A stretch of 20,797 nucleotides of DNA from a candidate division WWE3 bacterium (GTDB lineage: Bacteria > Patescibacteriota > WWE3 > 2-01-FULL-39-13). The translations under genes were made by a program, and so were the position numbers. The DNA lies in assembly GCA_027002375.1 (NCBI GenBank), contig JALWZX010000023.1, forward strand, positions 1 to 20,797. Direction: 5' to 3'. The notes under the pieces were generated by a model. The model saw only the letters and a list, made by a program, of their open reading frames with translations, had not been told where the DNA came from and ran no database searches. This document shows positions 1-6,381 of the stretch, piece by piece. The first letter of the stretch is position 1; each line of letters opens with the position of its first letter.

Positions 1-37
1 AAAGAATGTTATATACCAAGGATAGTATTATTAGTTG

Positions 38-60
38 ATAGACAGTAAGTTGTCTATTTT
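38..60 (+). terminator. Possible weak hairpin terminator at left edge
   Basis: ATAGACA (38-44) and TGTCTAT (51-57) form a perfect 7-bp stem around a 6-base loop and are followed on + by TTTT. An outer pair, GTTGATA (34-40) and TATCAAC (64-70), could form an alternative stem. The site lies just past the stop of the minus-strand femAB-like gene. It could end a + gene entering from the left, or act for both strands. The stem is AT-rich and the T tract short, so the call is weak. Nothing else is supported in positions 1-79. Confidence 0.3.
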
Positions 61-79
61 AATTATCAACCCATATCGG

Positions 80-1030
80 TTATCTCAATTTCTTTAATTT
101 CCAAAAAGTATTATATGCAAAGTTAAATGGATAATAGATTGATTTACTTACTACAAAATCGCGAGATGGCATGTATTCTACCAAATCACCCCCATATCCC
201 AATTTAAAGCGTGTAAACCCCCACCATGGGCTATCTTTATCATTGGTTGCGCCCCACATGTCAAAAACAGTAGTATTCTTTTTCTTAGCTAATTTTATTG
301 CTTCCCAAGCCATTAAATTTGATGCCATTAAATTTCTATGTTTAGTAGAAGACCCACCATAAGGGTAATACATTGTATTTTGGTAGTTAAATAGCATCCA
401 AGCTACTAATGGTTCATTCTCGTAATAAGCGATTAAGATATTCGCTAACCCCTCTGCAGAAAATATCTCATAAGCATTTTTGTAATATTTTTTGGAATGT
501 ATAGAAAACTTTTGTCTTTTTGCAGTTTCGGATAACAACTTAAAAAAATTCTCAAACCCATCTTCGCTATTCTCTATTCTAACTTTTACACCTTTTTTTG
601 CCGCTAATTTAGTGTTGTAGCGTGTTTTACTTGAGAAATTCTTAATTAATTCTTCTTCAGGTTTTGAAATATCTAGTAAAACATTATATGTTGCAAAAGT
701 GCTTCTAGGTGCTATTCTACACTCATCTTCAACATTCATTAACATTCTAGGCAATTGATCATACGATGTGTCGTACTTCAAAACATTTGGTACATCAAAT
801 CTTATAAATGCAATATCTTCTTCAATAGCAGTTGCTTTTAACTCTTTAAAATTAAACTTCTGCGTTAAAAAATTAACTCTTGGTGCATACCCTACATATT
901 TTCCAGTTGCAGGTATTTTATGTTTAGTTAATTGAATGTTTCCGACTTTTACCGCTGTATTTCCCATTGAGGTTTTGAATTTTCCCCATAAATCTGTTTG
1001 AACTAAATGAGTATCTAGTTGGTATTTCAT
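80..1030 (-). CDS. FemA/FemB-like peptidoglycan bridge aminoacyltransferase
   Basis: A 316-residue protein of the FemABX family (double GNAT-like fold). Known members add amino acids from aminoacyl-tRNA to the lipid II stem peptide at the inner face of the membrane, building the interpeptide bridge. Visible support: an N-terminal 'TDLWGKFKTSMG' segment, the usual family opening around a W-G-x-F-K core; a central K/R-rich helix; 'YYPYGGSS' near residue 225; and a C-terminal 'WWGFTRFKLGYGG' followed by the conserved Y-x-P-S-x-D tail. There is no signal peptide or membrane segment, as expected for a cytoplasmic enzyme. At 316 residues it is shorter than many Firmicutes Fem proteins because it lacks the long coiled-coil insertion. 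The ATG at 1030 has no Shine-Dalgarno but a TATAAA lies 9 bases upstream. It diverges from rsmA with a 45-base gap. The amino acid transferred cannot be predicted; a GNAT-type transferase acting on another envelope substrate is the alternative. Confidence 0.82.
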   Translation of the reverse strand: MKYQLDTHLVQTDLWGKFKTSMGNTAVKVGNIQLTKHKIPATGKYVGYAPRVNFLTQKFNFKELKATAIEEDIAFIRFDVPNVLKYDTSYDQLPRMLMNVEDECRIAPRSTFATYNVLLDISKPEEELIKNFSSKTRYNTKLAAKKGVKVRIENSEDGFENFFKLLSETAKRQKFSIHSKKYYKNAYEIFSAEGLANILIAYYENEPLVAWMLFNYQNTMYYPYGGSSTKHRNLMASNLMAWEAIKLAKKKNTTVFDMWGATNDKDSPWWGFTRFKLGYGGDLVEYMPSRDFVVSKSIYYPFNFAYNTFWKLKKLR

Positions 1031-1039
1031 ATTATGTAG

Positions 1040-1045
1040 TTTATA
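1040..1045 (-). promoter_or_regulatory. Candidate -10 box of the femAB-like gene
   Basis: Read on the minus strand, TATAAA ends 9 bases before the ATG at 1030, so transcription would start within about 2-3 bases of the start codon (a near-leaderless mRNA). No convincing -35 box is seen at 16-18 bases. AT-rich DNA gives such boxes by chance, so support is moderate. Confidence 0.4.
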
Positions 1046-1050
1046 TTAAT

Positions 1051-1059
1051 TGGTATAAA
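1051..1059 (+). promoter_or_regulatory. Extended -10 promoter of rsmA
   Basis: TGGTATAAA matches an extended -10 (TGnTATAAT) with one mismatch and sits 16 bases before the rsmA ATG, predicting a leader of roughly 10 bases with no room for a standard Shine-Dalgarno. It lies back-to-back with the -10 candidate of the divergent gene in a 45-base region. Confidence 0.45.
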
Positions 1060-1075
1060 TGTTAATAGTTAAATT

Positions 1076-1906
1076 ATGGGGAATTCAAAAGTGACTACTA
1101 AATCACGAAATACAAAATATGCTATTCAACCTAAAAAATATTTAGGTCAGAATTTTCTACAAAATGAAGAAATTATTTCTAAAATTGTAGGTGAGTTAAA
1201 CATATCAAAAAACGACTTTATTATAGAAATCGGTGGTGGAAACGGAGCTTTCACAAAGCATGTGATAAAAGATTGTGATAAATATCTAAAGTTTTTTGTT
1301 TACGAACTAGATGATCAGTTAATCAAACAGTTAAAAGGCTTAGTTTCTAATTGTTCAAATACACATATACAACACAGAGATTTTTTAGATGCAAACATTG
1401 ATAAACTGTACGAGCCGTATAGAAAACAAACTAGTAGATATAAGATAATCGGTTCAATTCCATATAACATAACATCACCAATAATTCACAAAATTTTACG
1501 AGTTAAATATCATCCAGATATAATAATTTTAGTTCTACAAAAAGAAGTAGCTGACAAATTACTAAACAAAGCGCCAAATGGGTCGTATTGGTCAAACCTA
1601 ATTTTAGGATACAACATAGAAAAAATAACAAAAATACATCGAAATGAATTTTATCCAATACCAAAAGTTGACAGTGTGGCAATTAAGTTAACTAAAAATG
1701 AGAATGAAATAAAACTAATAGATGAAATCGGTTTTGATAATTGGTCTAAATTTCTACATCACGTTTTCAAAAACCCACGAAAAATGATAAAGAAAGTTTA
1801 TAACGAAAGCATTTTGCAACAAGTTGGTATAGATGTAACACTACGACCCCAACATATATCAAGAGATAAATTAATTTTATTGTATAAAGAAACGACTGAC
1901 CTTTAA
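1076..1906 (+). CDS. rsmA: 16S rRNA dimethyladenosine transferase RsmA/KsgA
   Basis: A 276-residue S-adenosylmethionine-dependent methyltransferase, close to the E. coli length (273). The family dimethylates two adjacent adenines in the 3'-terminal hairpin of 16S rRNA during late 30S assembly. Visible motifs: 'KKYLGQNFL' (20-28), the family's N-terminal signature; SAM motif I 'EIGGGNGAFT' (51-60); acidic motif II 'YELDD' (76-80); 'RDFLDAN' (101-107); catalytic motif IV region 'GSIPYNITSP' (126-135); and a C-terminal helical domain with 'FKNPRKMIKKV'. The oddity is Ser127, where the family's N-[LI]-P-Y motif normally has Asn. The ATG at 1076 gives ~19 residues ahead of the signature; there is no Shine-Dalgarno, but an extended -10 lies 16 bases upstream. 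The gene appears monocistronic. Identity is firm; retention of full dimethylase activity is less sure because of the motif IV change. Confidence 0.93.
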   Translation: MGNSKVTTKSRNTKYAIQPKKYLGQNFLQNEEIISKIVGELNISKNDFIIEIGGGNGAFTKHVIKDCDKYLKFFVYELDDQLIKQLKGLVSNCSNTHIQHRDFLDANIDKLYEPYRKQTSRYKIIGSIPYNITSPIIHKILRVKYHPDIIILVLQKEVADKLLNKAPNGSYWSNLILGYNIEKITKIHRNEFYPIPKVDSVAIKLTKNENEIKLIDEIGFDNWSKFLHHVFKNPRKMIKKVYNESILQQVGIDVTLRPQHISRDKLILLYKETTDL

Positions 1907-1937
1907 AAGCCTATTCTACTGGTCTGAATTAAGGCTT
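1907..1937 (+). terminator. Imperfect hairpin between rsmA and hrcA
   Basis: AAGCCT (1907-1912) pairs with AGGCTT (1932-1937), and the adjoining ATTC (1913-1916) with GAAT (1926-1929), leaving a 2-base bulge. It starts right after the rsmA stop and overlaps the hrcA -35 box. There is no T tract, so if it ends rsmA transcription it does so weakly. Confidence 0.3.
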
Positions 1938-1964
1938 GACTATATTTAGCAGTCTGTATATTAT
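1936..1964 (+). promoter_or_regulatory. Promoter of the hrcA-grpE-dnaK operon
   Basis: TTGACT (-35, 1936-1941), a 17-base spacer, and TATTAT (-10, 1959-1964) form a good vegetative-type promoter, the best in the window. The expected start point is near 1971-1972, two or three bases before the hrcA ATG at 1974, so the mRNA would be nearly leaderless. The CIRCE operator overlaps the spacer and the -10 box. Confidence 0.75.
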
Positions 1965-1972
1965 AGTGCTAG
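1946..1972 (+). promoter_or_regulatory. CIRCE operator (HrcA binding site)
   Basis: TTAGCAGTC (1946-1954), a 9-base spacer (1955-1963), and TAGTGCTAG (1964-1972) match the CIRCE consensus TTAGCACTC-N9-GAGTGCTAA at 8 of 9 and 7 of 9 arm positions with exactly the canonical spacing. It covers the -10 box and the predicted start point and ends one base before the hrcA ATG, so bound HrcA would block RNA polymerase. This predicts autorepression of hrcA-grpE-dnaK, relieved by heat or unfolded protein. No second CIRCE was seen before dnaK or dnaJ. Confidence 0.82.
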
Positions 1973-1973
1973 T

Positions 1974-2696
1974 ATGGATTTGACACCAAGGCAAATGCAA
2001 ATTTTGCAGTTAATAATCGAAGAATACATCGAAAGTAGTCAACCAGTAGGTTCTGTTGAACTTGTTAGCAGATGTGGCTTGAATATCAGTGGTGCAACGG
2101 TTAGAAATGTAATGGCAGACCTTGTTAAAAAAGGTTATTTAAAAATGCCACATGCATCTAGTGGTAGAGAACCGACAGAAAGAGCATATAGATTTTATAT
2201 AACGGAATTGATGGAAGAAACTCCACTTAGTGTGCTAGATGAATTGGCAATAAAACAGAAGTTATTAACAACAAGGTTTGAACTAGAAAGGTTGTTAAAG
2301 AATACGGCTACTGCCCTATCGGAAACAACTAATATGCTTGCATTTGCTCTTACGACAGATGGATACATTACATATAGTGGCGCTAGTAAAATTTTAGACA
2401 TGCCAGAGTTTTTTGAAATTGAGGTAACAAAATCTGTTTTTAGATTTGTAGATGATTATGATTTGGTAATGTCTATTGTTTCACAAAGCCAACCAGAATC
2501 TGTAACCGTATTCATAGGTCGTGAAATTGGGCTTGCTAATATGGAACCGATAACTATAATAGCTTCTCAGACAACAATTGATAATAATCAATGCTATATT
2601 GGTGTGATCGGACCATCACGAATTAGGTATGAAAAAATTATACCTATAATTAAGCACACAGTTAACATGTTAAATGAAGTAGGAGAATCAATATGA
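1974..2696 (+). CDS. hrcA: Heat-inducible transcription repressor HrcA (short form)
   Basis: A 240-residue repressor that binds CIRCE and controls chaperone genes. The N-terminal winged helix (about 1-73) is well conserved: 'LTPRQMQILQLIIEEYIES', 'QPVGS', 'SGATVRNVMADL', then 'SSGREPTERAYRFYI'. The C-terminal part carries the family's 'MPEFFEIEV' and 'VFIGREIG' and ends in 'GVIGPSRIRYEKII', matching the GVIGPxRMxY hallmark. Typical HrcA proteins have about 340 residues; here the sequence passes from 'AFALTTDGYITYSGAS' almost directly to the PEF motif, so roughly 100 residues, covering the inserted dimerisation domain, appear absent. The ATG at 1974 has no Shine-Dalgarno and directly follows the CIRCE/promoter. 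Its stop overlaps the grpE start (ATGA), indicating translational coupling. The family call is firm; how the short form dimerises is unknown. Confidence 0.92.
   Translation: MDLTPRQMQILQLIIEEYIESSQPVGSVELVSRCGLNISGATVRNVMADLVKKGYLKMPHASSGREPTERAYRFYITELMEETPLSVLDELAIKQKLLTTRFELERLLKNTATALSETTNMLAFALTTDGYITYSGASKILDMPEFFEIEVTKSVFRFVDDYDLVMSIVSQSQPESVTVFIGREIGLANMEPITIIASQTTIDNNQCYIGVIGPSRIRYEKIIPIIKHTVNMLNEVGESI
2681..2685 (+). promoter_or_regulatory. Shine-Dalgarno of grpE
   Basis: AGGAG lies 7 bases before the grpE ATG at 2693, inside the last codons of hrcA. It fixes the grpE start and couples it to hrcA translation. Confidence 0.75.
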
Positions 2697-3274
2697 GAAA
2701 ACACAAAGATATAAATGATAATAGAGATAACAAAGATCAAGATATGAACCAAAAAGACCATAGTGTAACTAGTCAGGTTGAGAATAAACAAGAAAATGCT
2801 TCGAAAAAGAATGGTGGTAAGAATTCCACATTAGACAAAGAAGCACACGATAAAAAACAAATGGTATCTATAGAAGAATATGAGGCAGTTAATACAAAAT
2901 ATTTAAGAGCATTAGCAGATTATGAGAACCTAGAGAAAAGGCTAGAAAGAGAAAGAGAAAATGCGTCGAAGTTAGCTAATGAGGTATTAGTCGAAAAATT
3001 ATTACCTGTGTTAGATGACCTTGATGAAGCTATAAAACATATAGATGACGATGGATTAAATCAGGTGCATAAGAAATTAACGAAAGTCTTGATAAAAAGT
3101 GGTGTCGAAATAATTGATCCACTAAACAAAGATTTTAACCCAAATGAGCACGAAGCAATAGAATCTATCGCCGGTAAAAGTAATAAAGTAGTTAAAGTAT
3201 ATAGAAAAGGTTATCGTTTAGGCAATAAAGTATTACGCCCAGCCATGGTGGCTGTTGGTAATGGTAATGCTTAA
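2693..3274 (+). CDS. grpE: Nucleotide exchange factor GrpE
   Basis: A 193-residue co-chaperone that drives ADP release from DnaK. About 55 N-terminal residues are charged and low-complexity (N, K, D, Q), probably disordered. A long dimerising helix follows (about 58-105) with the family's 'RALADYENLEKRLERER', then 'LLPVLDDLDEAI' and the C-terminal beta domain ending 'GYRLGNKVLRPAMVAVG', the classic GrpE close. The start overlaps the hrcA stop by four bases and has a clean AGGAG; dnaK begins 21 bases downstream. Length and domain order are ordinary for the family. It lies in the same CIRCE-controlled transcript as hrcA and dnaK. Confidence 0.95.
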   Translation: MRKHKDINDNRDNKDQDMNQKDHSVTSQVENKQENASKKNGGKNSTLDKEAHDKKQMVSIEEYEAVNTKYLRALADYENLEKRLERERENASKLANEVLVEKLLPVLDDLDEAIKHIDDDGLNQVHKKLTKVLIKSGVEIIDPLNKDFNPNEHEAIESIAGKSNKVVKVYRKGYRLGNKVLRPAMVAVGNGNA

Positions 3275-3295
3275 TTTCCTAAGAAAGAGAAAATT

Positions 3296-5257
3296 ATGTC
3301 AAAAATATTAGGAATCGATCTTGGAACTACAAATAGTGCAATGGCCATTATGGAAGGTGGCAAAGCCAAGATTATAGAAAACGCAGAAGGTAGTAGAACA
3401 ACACCATCTGTGGTAACAATTTCAGATGACGGTAAGGTTACAGCTGTTGGTATTCAGGCCAAAAGACAGTCTGTCATAAATCCAAAAAACACCATTTACT
3501 CTGTAAAAAGTATAATGGGACGTAAATTTGATGATAAAGAAGTACAAAAAATCATGAAAGAAGTTCCTTATACTATTAAAAGTGGTAAGAATGGTCTTGC
3601 AGTTGTTGAAGTTGGTGGTAAAGAATGGACACCACAAGAAATTTCAGCACAAGTTTTAATGAAATTAAAAAGAGATGCAGAAAGTTACTTAGGTGAGAAA
3701 ATAGAAAAAGCAGTTATTACTGTTCCTGCATATTTCAATGACTCACAAAGAAATGCAACAAAAGAAGCTGGTAAAATTGCTGGTTTTGAAGTTGAAAGAA
3801 TTATAAATGAGCCAACAGCTGCTTCATTAGCATATGGATTAGATAAAAAGAATAATGAAAAAATTGCAGTTTATGACCTTGGCGGTGGTACATTTGATAT
3901 ATCTGTATTAGAAATCGGTGACGGTGTATTTGAAGTTAAAGCAACCAATGGTGATACATTGCTTGGTGGTGATGACTTTGATAAAAGAGTAATCGATTGG
4001 TTGGTTGAGGAATTCAAAAAAGATCAAGGTGTAGACCTAAAACAAGATAAACAAGCAATGCAAAGACTAAAAGATGCTGCAGAAAAAGCTAAGATAGAAC
4101 TTAGCACAATGGAAAGTACTCATATTAATATTCCATTTATAACAGCTGACCAAGGTGGACCAAAACATCTTGATATAGAATTAACAAGAGCGAAATATGA
4201 ACAATTAGTCGATGATTTAATTCAAAAGACAATTCCGCCTGTAGAAAAAGCCCTAAAGGATTCGGGTTATAGTAAAGATGCTATTAATGAAGTGATATTA
4301 GTTGGTGGAATGACAAGAACACCAAAAGTTATTGAAGTTGTTAAGGATTTGTTTGGTAAAGACCCCCATAAAGGTGTTAATCCAGATGAGGTTGTAGCTA
4401 TTGGTGCTGCAATTCAGGGCGGAGTATTAGCTGGTGATGTTAAAGACGTTTTACTACTCGATGTTACACCATTAACTTTGGGTATAGAAACTCTTGGTGG
4501 CGTTTCTACTCCAATAATAAAGAGAAACACTACTATTCCAACAAAAGCATCACAAGTCTTTAGTACTGCATCTGACAACCAAACAAGCGTACAAATTCAT
4601 GTATTACAAGGTGAAAGAGAAATGGCTTCAGGTAATAAATCGCTTGGTACTTTTGTATTAGAGGGAATTCCCCCTGCACCAAGAGGCATACCTCAAATTG
4701 AAGTTACATTTGATATTGATGCAAACGGCATACTTCATGTAACTGCAAAAGATAAGGCAACTGGAAAAGAACAAAAAATAACAATACAAGGAAGTACTGG
4801 TTTATCTGACGAAGAAATAGATAAAATGGTTAAAGAAGCTGAAGCTCATAAAGCAGAAGATGAAAAGAAAAAACAACTAATAGAAGCAAAAAACACTGCT
4901 GAAAACATAACATATACGGCTGAAAAAACCATAAAAGACGCGGGCGATAAAATAGATTCTAGTAAAAAGGAAGAAATAGAAAAGATGGTTAAAGATTTAA
5001 GGGAATTAGTAAAAACCTCGAATGAAACAGATAAAATAAAAGAAGAGACAGAAAAACTAAGCACAAAATTACAAGAGATAGGTGCTGAAATGTATAAAAA
5101 TGCAGAAAGTGCTTCTGGTGCTACTGAAGAAAAAGATGAAAGTACAAATAAAACTGAATCCTCAGAATCAGAAAACAATGATGGTAAATCAGAGGGCAAA
5201 GATAAAAAACCTGGATCAGATGACGAGCCAGTTGAAGGTGAAATTGTTGATGAGTAA
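3296..5257 (+). CDS. dnaK: Chaperone protein DnaK (Hsp70)
   Basis: A full-length 653-residue Hsp70, the ATP-driven chaperone that binds exposed hydrophobic peptides with DnaJ and GrpE. The nucleotide-binding domain shows 'GIDLGTTNS' (6-14), 'NEPTAASLAYG' (171-181), 'AVYDLGGGTFDIS' (191-203) and 'ILVGGMTRTPKV' (334-345). The interdomain linker is 'VLLLDVTP' (385-392), followed by the beta-sandwich substrate domain and helical lid. The tail is acidic, Ser/Glu/Lys-rich and ends GEIVDE. The stretch between 'MGRKF' and 'PQEIS' is the long form seen in Gram-negative-type DnaK rather than the shortened Firmicutes form. The start is set by the conserved N-terminus; upstream 'AAGAAAGAG' is only a weak Shine-Dalgarno. 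It is third in the CIRCE operon and is followed by a strong hairpin terminator. Confidence 0.98.
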   Translation: MSKILGIDLGTTNSAMAIMEGGKAKIIENAEGSRTTPSVVTISDDGKVTAVGIQAKRQSVINPKNTIYSVKSIMGRKFDDKEVQKIMKEVPYTIKSGKNGLAVVEVGGKEWTPQEISAQVLMKLKRDAESYLGEKIEKAVITVPAYFNDSQRNATKEAGKIAGFEVERIINEPTAASLAYGLDKKNNEKIAVYDLGGGTFDISVLEIGDGVFEVKATNGDTLLGGDDFDKRVIDWLVEEFKKDQGVDLKQDKQAMQRLKDAAEKAKIELSTMESTHINIPFITADQGGPKHLDIELTRAKYEQLVDDLIQKTIPPVEKALKDSGYSKDAINEVILVGGMTRTPKVIEVVKDLFGKDPHKGVNPDEVVAIGAAIQGGVLAGDVKDVLLLDVTPLTLGIETLGGVSTPIIKRNTTIPTKASQVFSTASDNQTSVQIHVLQGEREMASGNKSLGTFVLEGIPPAPRGIPQIEVTFDIDANGILHVTAKDKATGKEQKITIQGSTGLSDEEIDKMVKEAEAHKAEDEKKKQLIEAKNTAENITYTAEKTIKDAGDKIDSSKKEEIEKMVKDLRELVKTSNETDKIKEETEKLSTKLQEIGAEMYKNAESASGATEEKDESTNKTESSESENNDGKSEGKDKKPGSDDEPVEGEIVDE

Positions 5258-5302
5258 GATTTAGATAATTAGAAATTGCCCCTGCCCTATTAGAATGAGT
5301 TT

Positions 5303-5332
5303 ATGTGGCTGGGCTTTGCCCAGCCACATTTT
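5303..5332 (+). terminator. Intrinsic terminator between dnaK and dnaJ
   Basis: ATGTGGCTGGGC (5303-5314), a TTT loop, and GCCCAGCCACAT (5318-5329) form a perfect 12-bp stem, much more GC-rich than its surroundings, followed by a short T tract (5329-5332). It is the strongest hairpin in the window. The tail is only four T before GAATTAAA, so termination may be partial and let some transcripts continue into dnaJ. Confidence 0.8.
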
Positions 5333-5362
5333 GAATTAAAGTTGAATTAAAAAAAGTATATT

Positions 5363-6304
5363 ATGTCAGATTTTTATAAAACACTAGGTGTATCAAAAAA
5401 TGCAACAGATGCTGAAATAAAAAAAGCCTACAGAAAACTCGCTAGAGAATGGCATCCTGATGTTGCAAAAGATAAAGAAAATGCTGAACAAAAATTTAAG
5501 GAAATTAATGAAGCTTATCAAGTATTAAGTGATCCCAAAAAACGAGCACAATACGATCAGTTTGGTGAAGCAGCATTTGGTGGAGCTTCAGGTGGCGCTG
5601 CTGACGCTGGGCAAGGATTTGGCGGTACAAGTGGGTTTAACCCATTTGGTTCATCAGGTGGTGGGCCATTCACTTGGTCATATACTACATCTTCATCAGG
5701 GTCAGAAGGATTTAATGATCCATTTGATATATTTGAACAAGTATTTGGATTTCGAGGTTTTAATAGCTATAAAAGAAAAGGGAGAAATGTAAGGTATATA
5801 TTAGCAATAGACTTTGTTGATGCTATAAAAGGTTTAGAGAAAACAATTAACGTAGAAAATCACAAATTAAAACTTAAACTTCCACCTGGAGTTAGAGATG
5901 GAACACAAATAAAATTTGCAGGTAAAGGTGAACCAGCACAAACAAAAGATGGCGAACCTGGAGATTTGTATATAACAATTCAGGTTAAACCAAGTAATGA
6001 ATTTGTAAGACAAGATGATGATATATTTTCTGTATTAGAAGTTGATATGGCACAAGCTGCAATTGGTGACAAGGTCGATGTAAAAGTTATTGATCCAAAT
6101 TCGGCAAGCGGTTTTACAACAAAGAAAGTTAAAATTCCTGCAGGTACTCAACCTGGTTCACAAATAAGACTTAGAAATTTTGGAATGCCCAGATTACATG
6201 GCAGTGGTCGAGGTGATCATTACCTTACAATAAAAGTTAAAATTCCTCAAAAACTTACGAAAGACCAAAAGAAATGCTTAAAAGAAACATTTCTGAATAA
6301 ATGA
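5363..6304 (+). CDS. dnaJ: DnaJ-family co-chaperone (type B, no zinc finger)
   Basis: A 313-residue J-protein that stimulates the DnaK ATPase and delivers substrates. The J domain (about 1-66) contains the essential HPD at 31-33 ('REWHPDVAKD') and 'QYDQFGEAAF'. A Gly/Phe/Ser-rich region spans about 68-130. It then passes straight to the paired C-terminal beta domains ('KLKLPPGVRDGTQIKFAGKG', 'KVKIPAGTQPGSQIRLRNFG'). The four CxxCxGxG zinc repeats of classical DnaJ are absent, and the only Cys is near the C-terminus. This makes it a type B (CbpA-like) protein, although it occupies the position of classical dnaJ behind hrcA-grpE-dnaK. The start is fixed by 'MSDFYKTLGV'. No Shine-Dalgarno is visible; TATATT abuts the ATG, too close to serve this start as a -10. 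Expression may come from readthrough of the dnaK terminator or an unrecognised promoter. Confidence 0.93.
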   Translation: MSDFYKTLGVSKNATDAEIKKAYRKLAREWHPDVAKDKENAEQKFKEINEAYQVLSDPKKRAQYDQFGEAAFGGASGGAADAGQGFGGTSGFNPFGSSGGGPFTWSYTTSSSGSEGFNDPFDIFEQVFGFRGFNSYKRKGRNVRYILAIDFVDAIKGLEKTINVENHKLKLKLPPGVRDGTQIKFAGKGEPAQTKDGEPGDLYITIQVKPSNEFVRQDDDIFSVLEVDMAQAAIGDKVDVKVIDPNSASGFTTKKVKIPAGTQPGSQIRLRNFGMPRLHGSGRGDHYLTIKVKIPQKLTKDQKKCLKETFLNK

Positions 6305-6332
6305 AACCAGAGACTGAAATCCATAGTTTCAT

Positions 6333-6354
6333 ATCGCTAATTACGATTAGCGAT
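6333..6354. repeat. 22-bp palindrome upstream of polX
   Basis: ATCGCTAAT (6333-6341) and ATTAGCGAT (6346-6354) are perfect 9-base inverted arms around TACG. No T tract follows on either strand, so it is not a typical terminator. It ends 11-16 bases before the candidate polX -10, so it could be an operator overlapping the -35 region. A looser pair, ATGAAAC (6301-6307) and GTTTCAT (6326-6332), lies just upstream, spanning the dnaJ stop. Confidence 0.6.
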
Positions 6355-6364
6355 CATAACCCAA

Positions 6365-6375
6365 TATGCTATCAT
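6365..6375 (+). promoter_or_regulatory. Candidate -10 region of polX
   Basis: TATGCT (6365-6370) and TATCAT (6370-6375) are overlapping -10 candidates 11 and 6 bases before the polX ATG at 6382. Either would give a leaderless or nearly leaderless mRNA. No good -35 is seen, and the palindrome occupies that region. Confidence 0.35.
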
Positions 6376-6381
6376 TAAATT

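Noticed and set aside
1..48. Open frame on + from the left edge ending TAA at 46-48, as the tail of an entering gene
   Set aside because: Only 15 codons, no recognisable sequence, and the other two + frames also stop within the first 40 bases, so nothing distinguishes it from chance.
4846..5199. 117-codon open frame on - opposite the end of dnaK
   Set aside because: Ser/Phe-rich shadow of the Glu/Lys-rich DnaK lid and tail; the dnaK frame is unquestionable.
5357..5362. TATATT as the -10 box of dnaJ
   Set aside because: It touches the ATG, so transcription would begin inside the coding sequence, and no later in-frame start would preserve the J domain.
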